NCBI GenBank assembly: GCA_025964065.1
Contig: JAOPZO010000051.1
Span: 1-10,616, forward strand
Direction: 5' to 3'
DNA length: 10,616 nucleotides
From: Solirubrobacterales bacterium
Lineage (GTDB): Bacteria > Actinomycetota > Thermoleophilia > Solirubrobacterales > Solirubrobacteraceae
Part shown: positions 1-6,240 of the stretch, piece after piece
Layout: each line of letters starts with the position of its first letter
How positions within the stretch are numbered: position 1 is the first letter of the stretch
The notes under the pieces: model-generated
What the model saw: the letters and a program-made list of their open reading frames with translations, nothing else
What the model was told of the DNA's origin: nothing
Databases searched by the model: none
Translations under genes and position numbers: made by a program

Positions 1-1055
1 GTGCCGCCGCCGGGCGGCGAGGTCACCTCGAGCTCGCCCCCGGCGACCCCGACCCGGTCGCCCAGCCCGCGCAGGCCCGAGCCGCCCGCAGGATCCGCGC
101 CACCCGGCCCGTCGTCGGCGACGACGACCCGCAGCGCGCCGTCCGCCTCCGTGACGGTGACCGTCGTGTGCGCGCCCGGGGCGTGCTTCGCGACGTTCGT
201 CAGGGACTCCGCCACCACGAAGTACGCCGTCGCCTCGGCCCCCGCGGGCCAGCGTGCGTCGGGGATGTCGATGTCGACGACGTCCGGGGCCCGCGCCGTC
301 AGCGCCTCCACCGCCGCCCGCAGGCCGCGGTTCGTGAGGATCGCCGGGTGGATGCCCGCGACGAGGTCGCGCAGCTCCGCGATCGCGGCGCGCGCCTCAC
401 CCGTCGCCTCGTCGAGCGTCGCGAGCACCTCGGCGTCCGCGTCACCCAGGCGGGCCCGCGCGCGCGTGAGCGTCATGAGCAGGTGGACGAGGCGCTGCTG
501 CGCGCCGTCGTGGAGGTCGCGGCCGAGGCGGCGGCGCTCGGCGTCGGCGGAGGCGACGAGCCGAGCGCGGGAGGCCTCGAGCTCGATCACCCGTGCGGCG
601 TCCACCGCCTGACGGCGCCGGAGCTGCTCCGCGGCGAGGCGCTCGGAGACGTCCCGGAAGACGACGACCGCGCCGCGCCCCTCGGGCGTCGGCAGCGGCG
701 CGCTCGAGTAGGCCACGGGCACCATCGAGCCGTCGCGGCGCACGAACCAGTCCTCGTCCATCCGCACGGTCTCGCCCGTGAGCCGCGGGCGCAGCATGGG
801 GCACTGGTCGGCCGGGAACGGCGAGCCGTCCGGGTGCTTGTAGTGGATCGTCGCGTGCGACTGGCGGCCCATGAGCTCCCCGGGGTGCTCCGCGTAGCCG
901 AGGACCTCGAGGCCGGCGGGGTTGATGAACCGCACCCGCCCCTCGGGGTCCACGAGGTACACCGCGTCGGCGACCGTCGCCAGCAGCGCCTCGAGCAGCT
1001 CCCGGGGCGCGGAGGCGATGAGCTCGGAGACCCCGGTGTCGGGTGCGTCCTCCAT
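1..1055 (-). CDS. PAS-domain sensor histidine kinase, NarL/DegS type (3' end cut by window edge)
   Basis: This is a cytoplasmic two-component sensor kinase that should autophosphorylate and pass phosphate to a LuxR/NarL-type regulator, probably just outside the left edge. The frame is open from ATG 1055 to the edge, 351 residues, and probably lacks only a few C-terminal residues. A PAS domain spans about residues 18-138 (NPAGLEVLGY, then WFVRRDGSMVPV). A short helical linker follows. The HisKA_3 dimerisation helix has the phosphoacceptor His182 in ERRRLGRDLHDGAQQRL. The HATPase has an N-box at 283-292 (ESLTNVAKHA), a G1 box at 312-321 (VADDGPGGAD) and a G2 box around 325-335 (GSGLRGLGDRV). 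There is no membrane segment or signal peptide, so the PAS probably senses a cytoplasmic ligand or redox state. It starts 10 bases after the stop of the DUF1330-like gene, and a TAGGGT -10-like box lies 7 nt before its ATG. The assignment to the family is firm. The signal is unknown. Confidence 0.93.
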   Translation of the reverse strand, partial: MEDAPDTGVSELIASAPRELLEALLATVADAVYLVDPEGRVRFINPAGLEVLGYAEHPGELMGRQSHATIHYKHPDGSPFPADQCPMLRPRLTGETVRMDEDWFVRRDGSMVPVAYSSAPLPTPEGRGAVVVFRDVSERLAAEQLRRRQAVDAARVIELEASRARLVASADAERRRLGRDLHDGAQQRLVHLLMTLTRARARLGDADAEVLATLDEATGEARAAIAELRDLVAGIHPAILTNRGLRAAVEALTARAPDVVDIDIPDARWPAGAEATAYFVVAESLTNVAKHAPGAHTTVTVTEADGALRVVVADDGPGGADPAGGSGLRGLGDRVGVAGGELEVTSPPGGG

Positions 1056-1062
1056 GCGCCGG

Positions 1063-1068
1063 ACCCTA
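1063..1068 (-). promoter_or_regulatory. Candidate -10 box TAGGGT for the PAS kinase
   Basis: On the minus strand TAGGGT ends 7 nt before the kinase ATG (1055). Its first three bases are the TAG stop codon of the upstream DUF1330-like gene. This spacing would place the transcription start at or beside the A of the ATG, so the kinase could be leaderless. No convincing -35 hexamer is visible. Confidence 0.45.
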
Positions 1069-1407
1069 GGCCTCCGTGCGCAGGCCCGCCAGCAGCGGGC
1101 GCAGATCCTCGAGCTTGTCGTACGCCCACCAGAGGTAGTTCCGGGTCCCGTTCTCCCGCAGCGGGTGGAGGTCGGCGTGCGCCGGGTCCTCCTGGAAGCC
1201 CCGGAACGCCTCCGCGCTCGTCCACTCCACAAGGACCATCGCCTGCCGCGGCGCGGCGCCATCGCTGACGAGGGCGTGCGAGAGCATCCCGAGCGCGACG
1301 ACGCGCCCCCCGTGCGCCTCCACGGCGGCACGGGAGCGCTTGGAATACTCCCGGTAGTCGTCGTTGGGCGCCAGGTCGAAGAGGTTCAGGGCGTAGACGG
1401 GAGCCAT
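1066..1407 (-). CDS. DUF1330-like small dimeric alpha/beta-barrel (ABM-fold) protein
   Basis: The product is 113 residues. It begins MAPVYALNLFDLAP, has the conserved DDYREYSKRSRAAVEAHGG helix, then a strand-rich stretch with MVLVEWTSAEAFRGFQ. This resembles DUF1330 and related ferredoxin-like, ABM-type proteins. These small dimeric proteins have no well-defined reaction; some relatives are monooxygenases or isomerases. The reading frame is open upstream to 1572, but ATG 1407 is chosen because the extra residues overlap the divergent dehydrogenase and look non-coding. A GGGAG lies 9 nt before the ATG as a possible ribosome site. Alternatively, GAGACT with a 6-nt spacer could be a weak -10 box. 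The PAS kinase follows 10 bases after the stop, so the two may be co-transcribed. The family call is fairly sure; the function is not known. Confidence 0.8.
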   Translation of the reverse strand: MAPVYALNLFDLAPNDDYREYSKRSRAAVEAHGGRVVALGMLSHALVSDGAAPRQAMVLVEWTSAEAFRGFQEDPAHADLHPLRENGTRNYLWWAYDKLEDLRPLLAGLRTEA

Positions 1408-1423
1408 CCGCGAAGTCTCCCGG

Positions 1424-1429
1424 TACGGT
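1424..1429 (+). promoter_or_regulatory. Candidate -10 box TACGGT for the alcohol dehydrogenase
   Basis: TACGGT is followed by six bases (CGGCCC) and then ATG 1436, so the expected transcription start is the A of the start codon. No Shine-Dalgarno sequence precedes the ATG. Only 28 nt separate this ATG from the divergent ATG at 1407, so there is little room for a conventional leader. No clear -35 was found. Confidence 0.5.
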
Positions 1430-1435
1430 CGGCCC

Positions 1436-2542
1436 ATGAAGATCCGCGCCGCAGTGCTCGAGGAGTTCGGAGCTCCCCTCGTCGTCCAGGAGATCGACCT
1501 GGAGGGGCCGAAGGAGGGGGAGGTGCTCGTCCGGCTGCACGCCTGCGGCGTCTGCCACACCGACATGTACACCGCCTCGGGCGTCGACCCGTCGGGCTAC
1601 GCGCCGTGCGTGCTCGGCCACGAGGGCGCGGGCGTCGTCGAGGAGATCGGGCCCGGGGTCACGTCGCTCAAGAAGGGCGACCACGTCGTGACGCTGTTCT
1701 CCCCCCAGTGCCGCGAGTGCGTCCACTGCCTGAGCGACAAGACGAACCTCTGCCTGAAGATCCGCGACCAGCAGGGCAGGGGCTACCTGCCGGACGGCAC
1801 GACGCGCCTGAGCAGGGACGGCGAGCCCATCCGCCACTTCATGGGGACGAGCACGTTCGCCGAAGCCACCGTCATGCCGGAGATCGCCCTCGCGAAGATC
1901 AACCCGGAGGCGCCGCTGGACCGCGCGTGCCTCTTCGCCTGCGGCCTCTCGACCGGCCTGGGGGCCGCGATGAACACCGCGAAGGTGGAGGAGGGCTCGT
2001 TCGTCGTCGTCTTCGGCGCCGGCATGGTCGGCCTGGGCGCCGTCGCGGGCGCCCGCCTCATGGGCGCGGAGCGGATCGTGTGCGTCGACCTCTCCGAGGA
2101 CCGGCTCGCGCTCGCGACGGGGCAGGGTGCGACGGACACCCTCGTCGGAGGGCCCGACGCGGTCGCGCAGGTCCTCGAGATGACGGGCGGCTTCGGGGCG
2201 GACTACACGTTCGAGGCGACCGGCAACGTGAAGGTCATGGCCCAGGCCGTCGAGGCCGCCCGCATGGGCTGGGGCCTCTGCACGGTCACGGGCGTCGCGG
2301 GAAAGGGCGAGACGCTCGACGTGATCCCCCGCTGGCTCATCACGGGCCGCCGCATCGCGGGCTCGAGCTTCGGCGGCGTCAAGGGGCGCGACCAGGTCCC
2401 GCAGCTCGTGCAGCGGTACCTGGACGGCGACATCGACGTCGACGCGTTCCTCTCCCACCGGATCTCGCTCGACGAGGTGAACAAGGGCTTCGACCTGATG
2501 CACGACCAGGACGGGATCCGGTCGGTCATCGAACTGGCATAG
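1436..2542 (+). CDS. Class III zinc alcohol dehydrogenase (S-(hydroxymethyl)thiol / formaldehyde dehydrogenase type)
   Basis: This 368-residue cytoplasmic medium-chain dehydrogenase probably oxidises a thiol adduct of formaldehyde with NAD+. Catalytic zinc ligands are Cys40 (GVCHTD), His62 with Glu63 (GHEGAG) and Cys169. The structural-zinc lobe is Cys92, Cys95, Cys98 and Cys106. The Rossmann nucleotide motif is GAGMVG at 194-199. Class III features are GTSTF at 137-141, PEIALAKINP, and SSFGGVKGR near the C-terminus. Of the residues that bind the thiol conjugate in human class III enzyme, the Asp (Asp51) and Arg (Arg110) are kept, but the Glu is Ser53. Length is normal for the class. A DoxX-like gene follows after 11 bases, suggesting an operon. 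The thiol (glutathione, mycothiol or another) cannot be read from the sequence. A general NAD-dependent alcohol dehydrogenase is the alternative. Confidence 0.92.
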   Translation: MKIRAAVLEEFGAPLVVQEIDLEGPKEGEVLVRLHACGVCHTDMYTASGVDPSGYAPCVLGHEGAGVVEEIGPGVTSLKKGDHVVTLFSPQCRECVHCLSDKTNLCLKIRDQQGRGYLPDGTTRLSRDGEPIRHFMGTSTFAEATVMPEIALAKINPEAPLDRACLFACGLSTGLGAAMNTAKVEEGSFVVVFGAGMVGLGAVAGARLMGAERIVCVDLSEDRLALATGQGATDTLVGGPDAVAQVLEMTGGFGADYTFEATGNVKVMAQAVEAARMGWGLCTVTGVAGKGETLDVIPRWLITGRRIAGSSFGGVKGRDQVPQLVQRYLDGDIDVDAFLSHRISLDEVNKGFDLMHDQDGIRSVIELA

Positions 2543-2545
2543 GGT
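2540..2545 (+). promoter_or_regulatory. Candidate -10 box TAGGGT for the DoxX-like gene, overlapping a stop codon
   Basis: TAGGGT begins with the TAG stop of the dehydrogenase and ends 8 nt before ATG 2554. It has the same sequence as the box before the PAS kinase. It could provide a separate, nearly leaderless transcript for the downstream gene. The match may partly reflect constraint on the stop codon. Confidence 0.35.
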
Positions 2546-2553
2546 CCGCCGCC

Positions 2554-2922
2554 ATGCTGCTCAAGCTCGCCCGTCGCTTCGCCGGTCCCTCCATGGTCGT
2601 CGCGGGGATCAACCACTTCGTGACGCCGGGGACCTACGAGAAGATCATGCCGGACTACCTCCCGGCCCACCGCGAGCTCGTCTACGCCTCGGGGGTCACG
2701 GAGATCCTGGGCGGTGCGATGTCGATGCACCCGCGCACGCGGCGCTGGGGCGGTTGGATGAACATCATGACCCTCGTCGGGGTCACGCCCGCGCACATCC
2801 ACATGCTCCGGCACCAGGACCGCTACCCGAAGATCCCGGCGGCGGCCCTGTGGGCCCGCCTGCCGATGCAGGCGGGGATGCTCTACCTCGTCTGGCGCGC
2901 CACGCTCAGCGACGACGCGTAG
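2554..2922 (+). CDS. DoxX-like small integral membrane protein
   Basis: The product is 122 residues with four hydrophobic segments, at about residues 10-26 (SMVVAGINHFV), 42-58 (LVYASGVTEILGGAMSM), 66-84 (GWMNIMTLVGVTPAHIHM) and 99-117 (LWARLPMQAGMLYLVW). The layout, including KIMPDYLPAHRELVY, a glycine-rich EILGG and an IHM motif in the third helix, matches the DoxX-like membrane family. Such proteins are often linked to redox or thiol stress, but no reaction is established for this subfamily. ATG 2554 lies 11 bases after the dehydrogenase stop, with no good ribosome site. Co-transcription with the dehydrogenase is likely and suggests a shared aldehyde or redox-stress role, which is inference. 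Its stop is only 6 bases from that of the convergent gene. Confidence 0.82.
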   Translation: MLLKLARRFAGPSMVVAGINHFVTPGTYEKIMPDYLPAHRELVYASGVTEILGGAMSMHPRTRRWGGWMNIMTLVGVTPAHIHMLRHQDRYPKIPAAALWARLPMQAGMLYLVWRATLSDDA

Positions 2923-2928
2923 GCGGCG

Positions 2929-3489
2929 CTACTCCTGGTCGGTGGCGCGGGTGTCCACCGGCCAGCCGGGCTCCATCTCGAAGTCCTCCTCGCCGATGCT
3001 GAGGACGAGCACGTCCTCCGTCGCCCGTGCGGTGATGGAGAGCGGCACGTCCTCGGTCGTCGTCTCCCACGAGGCGATCGCGACGTTCGACTCGCCCAGG
3101 ATCTGCGCGAGCTGCCGCACCGCGATCGCGTAGTGCTCGAGGCCGCCGAGCGGTGAGGAGACCTCGCCCGTGGACGGGTCGACGTCGAAGGCGGGGAGCT
3201 GCTTGACCTCGGGGACCATGAGGACCGCCGCGTCGAGCTGGAGGGCGTGGGGGAGGTGGACGATGCGCGCGCCGATCGTCACCTCGACGGGCAGCAGCCG
3301 GCCGACGTCCACGATCGCCATGTCGTCCTCGAGCTCGACCGCCGCGATGGCGCGGATCGCGCCCGAGCGGTGCAGGAACTCGCGCAGGAGCATGACCGTC
3401 GGATCGAGGGCGCCGACGGTGGCGACGACATCGATCGGCGCCTCCTCGGGCTCCGGGACGTCGGTGCCGGGATCGTCGGAAGGGGGCAT
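2929..3489 (-). CDS. Hypothetical acidic soluble protein, function unknown
   Basis: I do not recognise this 186-residue protein. It has an acidic, proline-rich N-terminal tail of about 18 residues (MPPSDDPGTDVPEPEE), then an alternating strand/helix region (ALDPTVMLLREFLHRSG, AIVDVGRLLPVEVTIG). A loop reading KQLPAFDVDPSTGEVSSPLGG leads into a long helix (LEHYAIAVRQLAQILG) and a strand-rich C-terminus ending EEDFEMEPGWPVDTRATDQE. No membrane segment, signal peptide, cysteine cluster or nucleotide motif is visible. Codon use matches its neighbours. ATG 3489 is preferred because TAGCGT lies exactly 6 nt upstream, as at other starts here. It is divergent from the cyclic-di-GMP kinase/regulator pair (60 nt between start codons), so shared regulation is possible. 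It could be a small-ligand-binding or protein-interaction module, but nothing proves that. Confidence 0.8.
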   Translation of the reverse strand: MPPSDDPGTDVPEPEEAPIDVVATVGALDPTVMLLREFLHRSGAIRAIAAVELEDDMAIVDVGRLLPVEVTIGARIVHLPHALQLDAAVLMVPEVKQLPAFDVDPSTGEVSSPLGGLEHYAIAVRQLAQILGESNVAIASWETTTEDVPLSITARATEDVLVLSIGEEDFEMEPGWPVDTRATDQE

Positions 3490-3495
3490 GCGGCG

Positions 3496-3501
3496 ACGCT
3501 A
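3496..3501 (-). promoter_or_regulatory. Candidate -10 box TAGCGT for the hypothetical protein
   Basis: On the minus strand TAGCGT is followed by six bases (CGCCGC) and then ATG 3489. Sequence and spacing are identical to the plus-strand box at 6865-6870. This implies a leaderless start. There is no Shine-Dalgarno sequence between box and start. Confidence 0.5.
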
Positions 3502-3514
3502 GCAACGGAAGTGC

Positions 3515-3543
3515 TTGCGGTCCGGCCACGATCTGCCGAAGAT
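3515..3543 (+). promoter_or_regulatory. Candidate sigma-70-type promoter for the kinase/regulator pair
   Basis: TTGCGG (3515-3520) is a possible -35 element. It is followed after 17 nt by GAAGAT (3538-3543), a weak -10 element matching TAnnnT at its second and sixth positions. Six bases later comes GTG 3550. The spacing is ideal and again predicts a transcript starting at the start codon. Confidence 0.4.
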
Positions 3544-3549
3544 CATGGA

Positions 3550-4317
3550 GTGCTGGACCCGAGCGGACCCCGAGCCGACAGCGATGCCGTCGATGCCCTC
3601 CGGGCGCGCGTCGCCGCGCTCGAGGCCGACATGCAGGAGCTCGTCTACGTCGCCTCCCACGACCTGACCGAGCCGCTGCGCATGGTCACGAGCTACCTGG
3701 GGCTGCTCGAGCGGCGCTACGGCGACGAGCTCGACGACACCGCGAGGGACTTCATCGGCTACGCCGTCGACGGCGCGGAGCGCATGCGCGCGCTGCTCGA
3801 CGACCTCCTGCGCTACTCCCGGGCCGGCGGGGTCGAGCCCGCGCGCGCGCCCGTCGACATCGCCGTGGTCCTCGAGGGGGTCCTGCGCTCGCTGGAGCCC
3901 GCCATCGCCGAGGCGGGCGCCGAGGTCACCGTCCGTGGCCCGCTGCCCGTCCTCGCGGCGGACCCCGTCCAGGTCGGGCAGCTGCTTCAGAACCTCATCG
4001 CCAACGCCGTGAAGTTCCACCCGCCCGAGCGCGGAAACCACGTCGTGGTCTCGGCCGAGCGCGCCGAGGTCGCGGGCTCGTGGCGGCTCACGGTGGCGGA
4101 CGACGGCATCGGGATCGCGCCGCGGCAGCAGGAGCGGATCTTCCAGGTCTTCCAGCGCCTGCACGCCCGCGAGGAGTTCGCGGGCACCGGCATCGGGCTC
4201 GCGATCTGCCGGCGCATCGCCGACCGCCTCGGCGGGGTCGTGCTCGTGCGGTCCGCTCCGGGCGAGGGGAGCGCGTTCACGGTCGTCATCCCCGACGAGG
4301 AGCCCGGAGCCGCGTGA
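3550..4317 (+). CDS. Sensorless histidine kinase, phytochrome-type HisKA-HATPase core
   Basis: This 255-residue soluble kinase probably phosphorylates the REC domain of the next gene. About 30 residues of helix (VDALRARVAALEADMQEL) lead straight into HisKA with phosphoacceptor His37 (ASHDLTEPLRMV). That sequence and the following ERRYGD...DFIGYAVDGAERM resemble the kinase cores of cyanobacterial/bacterial phytochromes. The HATPase has an N-box with Asn148 and Asn152 (LLQNLIANAVKFH), a G1 box (DDGIGIAP), an F-box (IFQVFQRLH) and a G2 box (GTGIGLAICRRIA). No PAS, GAF, HAMP or membrane segment is present. GTG 3550 is chosen from the promoter spacing; GTG 3511 in the same frame would add 13 residues. 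The frame is open further back to 3247, but that part is antisense to the hypothetical gene. The stop overlaps the next start by four bases (GTGA), so the two proteins are made together. Its input must come from a partner. Confidence 0.9.
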   Translation: MLDPSGPRADSDAVDALRARVAALEADMQELVYVASHDLTEPLRMVTSYLGLLERRYGDELDDTARDFIGYAVDGAERMRALLDDLLRYSRAGGVEPARAPVDIAVVLEGVLRSLEPAIAEAGAEVTVRGPLPVLAADPVQVGQLLQNLIANAVKFHPPERGNHVVVSAERAEVAGSWRLTVADDGIGIAPRQQERIFQVFQRLHAREEFAGTGIGLAICRRIADRLGGVVLVRSAPGEGSAFTVVIPDEEPGAA

Positions 4318-6017
4318 CCGGCCTCGACCTGCGGCCCGGCACGCCGCAGGCGCACCCGTCGACGTTGCGCGTGCTCGTCGTCGAGGACAACCCCGGGGAC
4401 GCGGCGCTCGTCGCGACGATGCTGGCCGAGGTCGCGCCCGGGGTGCACGAGCTGCACCACGCACGGCGCGCCTCCGAGGGGGTCGAGCGGCTCCTCGGCG
4501 CCGGCTTCGACTGCGTGCTGCTCGACCTCTCGCTCCCCGACGCGCACGGCACGGAGGCGCTCGGCCTGCTGCGCACCGCGGCCCTGGACGTCCCGATCGT
4601 CGTGCTCTCGGGGCGCCGCGACGAGGCGGTCGCCATCGGCGCGGTGCAGGAGGGCGCGCAGGACTACCTCATCAAGGGCGAGGTCGACGGGCGCCTGCTG
4701 GTTCGCTCGATCGCCTACGCGATGGAGCGCAAGCGGGCCGAGGTCGAGCTCGCCCACCAGGCGCTGCACGATGCGCTCACCGGGCTCCCGAACCGCGTGC
4801 TGCTGCTCGACCGCCTGGCCCAGGCGCTCACGCGCATGGAGCGGCGCAAGGGGCGCCTCGCGGTGCTCTTCTGCGACCTCGACCGCTTCAAGGTCGTCAA
4901 CGACTCCCTCGGGCACGCGGCCGGCGACGAGCTCCTCGTGACGGTCGCCGACCGGCTCGAGGGGATCCTCCGGGCGGGCGACACCGCGGCACGGTTCGGC
5001 GGCGACGAGTTCGTCGTGCTGTGCGAGGAGCTCGACGGCGAGCGCGACGCGGTGCGCGTGGCGGAGCGGATCGTCGCGGCGCTCGCGCAGCCCGTGCGCC
5101 TCGGCGACGACGTGATCCACGTCCACGTCTCGATCGGCATCTCCGTCGGGGAGGCCGCCCACGCGCGGCCGGAGCAGCTCGTGAGCGACGCGGACGCCGC
5201 GATGTACCGCGCCAAGGGCCGCGGCGGCTCGCCCTTCGAGGTGTTCGGTGCCGGGATGCGGGAGCGGGCCTCCGAGCGCCTCGCGATCGAGACGGCGCTG
5301 CACCAGGCCCTCGGCCGCGACGAGCTGCGGCTCCACTTCCAGCCCCAGGTCGGCATGACCACCGGCGAGGTGAACGGCGTCGAGGCGCTCGTGCGCTGGC
5401 AGCACCCCAAGCGCGGGCTCCTGCTGCCGGGCGCGTTCATCGACGCCGCGGAGGAGACCGGGCTGATCCACCGCCTCGGCACCTGGGTGCTCGAGCAGGC
5501 GTGCCGCCAGTCCGTCGCGTGGGGCGGCCGGCTGCTGATGTCCGTGAACCTCAGCGCGCGGCAGGTGCTCCACCCGGACCTGCCGGAGACGGTCGCGCGG
5601 GTGCTCCGGGAGACGGGCTGCGACCCCAGCACGCTCTGCTTCGAGGTCACGGAGACGGCGGTGATGGATGACGTGGACGGCATCACGGTCGTGCTCGAGG
5701 ACCTCAAGCGGCTCGGGGCGACGCTCGCGATCGACGACTTCGGGACGGGCTACTCCTCGCTTCGCGCGCTTCAGCAGTTCCCGTTCGACGTCGTGAAGAT
5801 CGACCGCTCGTTCGTGGGTGGGATCGCCTCTTCCGAGCAGGAGGCGGCGATCGTCGCGGCGGTCATCTCGCTCTCGCACGCGCTCGGCCTGCGGACCGTG
5901 GCCGAGGGCATCGAGACGGTCGAGCACCTCGACTGCCTGCGGACGCTCGGCTGCGACACGGGCCAGGGCTTCTACTTCGCGCGGCCGTGCGCCGCGTCGC
6001 AGCCCCAGGGCGCCTGA
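4314..6017 (+). CDS. Response regulator with REC-GGDEF-EAL: cyclic-di-GMP synthase/phosphodiesterase
   Basis: This 567-residue cytoplasmic regulator can, by its motifs, both make and break cyclic-di-GMP. REC covers about residues 18-135, with acidic pocket Glu24/Asp25, phosphoacceptor Asp71 (VLLDLSLPD), Ser99 and Lys121; its VVEDNPGD start is typical of Rcp1-like partners of phytochrome-type kinases. GGDEF covers about 150-305, with DALTGLPNR, an intact GGDEF at 229-233, and an inhibitory I-site Arg220-x-x-Asp223 exactly five residues before it. EAL covers about 320-560, with EALVRWQHP, NLSARQ, FEVTETAVM, DDFGTGYSSL, KIDRSFV, EGIET and QGFYFARP, so all expected metal-binding and catalytic residues seem present. 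GTG 4314 overlaps the kinase stop (GTGA), giving coupled translation. Phosphorylation probably sets the balance of the two activities; which one dominates cannot be told from sequence. Confidence 0.95.
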   Translation: MTGLDLRPGTPQAHPSTLRVLVVEDNPGDAALVATMLAEVAPGVHELHHARRASEGVERLLGAGFDCVLLDLSLPDAHGTEALGLLRTAALDVPIVVLSGRRDEAVAIGAVQEGAQDYLIKGEVDGRLLVRSIAYAMERKRAEVELAHQALHDALTGLPNRVLLLDRLAQALTRMERRKGRLAVLFCDLDRFKVVNDSLGHAAGDELLVTVADRLEGILRAGDTAARFGGDEFVVLCEELDGERDAVRVAERIVAALAQPVRLGDDVIHVHVSIGISVGEAAHARPEQLVSDADAAMYRAKGRGGSPFEVFGAGMRERASERLAIETALHQALGRDELRLHFQPQVGMTTGEVNGVEALVRWQHPKRGLLLPGAFIDAAEETGLIHRLGTWVLEQACRQSVAWGGRLLMSVNLSARQVLHPDLPETVARVLRETGCDPSTLCFEVTETAVMDDVDGITVVLEDLKRLGATLAIDDFGTGYSSLRALQQFPFDVVKIDRSFVGGIASSEQEAAIVAAVISLSHALGLRTVAEGIETVEHLDCLRTLGCDTGQGFYFARPCAASQPQGA

Positions 6018-6018
6018 G

Positions 6019-6240
6019 TCGCTCCACCCGGCCGACGACGGCGTCGCCGTGCTCGTCCGAGGTCGCGCCGTCCGGCGCCGTCGGGGTCCTCGCCCACGGC
6101 GACCTCGAAGTCCCCGCCGCGCCGTGGAGCTCGAGCGTCGGGGGGCGCTCGGCGCGCCGCCCGACGCGCGTGCGGATCGTCCCCTCGCCGTCGAGGAGCT
6201 CCGCGCCGGGGCGCCGCGGGCGCCGCGGCCCGCGGCCCAG
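6019..6240 (-). other. Gene-free stretch with possible decayed minus-strand coding sequence
   Basis: No intact gene was found between the convergent stops at 6017 and 6241. The minus strand, read in the YiiX-like frame just past its stop, still looks coding: nearly all third positions are G/C, with a protein-like run (AELLDGEGTIRTRVGRR) down to about 6118. The coding-like signal then moves to another frame (GDFEVAVGEDPDGA, about 6118-6074) and returns to the first frame at about 6072 (DGATSDEHGDAVVGR). The second switch coincides with a direct repeat, GCGCCGTC at 6065-6072 and 6075-6082, with a period of 10, which shifts frame by one. This could be a decayed gene, a broken former extension of the neighbour, sequencing error, or chance in GC-rich DNA. 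Confidence 0.3.
6213..6236. terminator. Candidate bidirectional terminator hairpin between convergent genes
   Basis: GCCGCGGGC (6213-6221) and GCCCGCGGC (6228-6236) form a perfect 9-bp inverted repeat around a 6-base loop. It starts 4 nt after the stop of the minus-strand YiiX-like gene and lies about 195 nt after the plus-strand GGDEF-EAL stop. There is no T-tract, as is common in high-GC actinobacteria, so it may act as a non-canonical terminator or a 3' stabilising hairpin. Confidence 0.4.

Noticed and set aside
168..1268. 366-residue plus-strand open frame at the left edge
   Set aside because: It is antisense to the PAS kinase, whose PAS, HisKA_3 and HATPase motifs are complete in the opposite direction.
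587..2503. 638-residue open frame on the minus strand
   Set aside because: It lies antisense to the alcohol dehydrogenase and overlaps the DUF1330-like gene and the kinase out of frame. The translation is arginine/alanine/histidine-rich low-complexity sequence typical of shadow frames in GC-rich DNA.
922..2553. Long plus-strand open frame upstream of, and in frame with, the DoxX-like gene
   Set aside because: Only the last 122 codons look like a real protein. The rest is out of frame with the dehydrogenase and antisense to the DUF1330-like gene.
3247..3549. In-frame N-terminal extension of the sensorless kinase
   Set aside because: It is antisense to the well-supported hypothetical gene, has no sensor-domain features, and the promoter-like spacing favours GTG 3550.
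3987..5927. 646-residue open frame on the minus strand under the GGDEF-EAL gene
   Set aside because: It is antisense to a protein with all REC, GGDEF and EAL motifs. Its translation is low-complexity and lacks domain landmarks.
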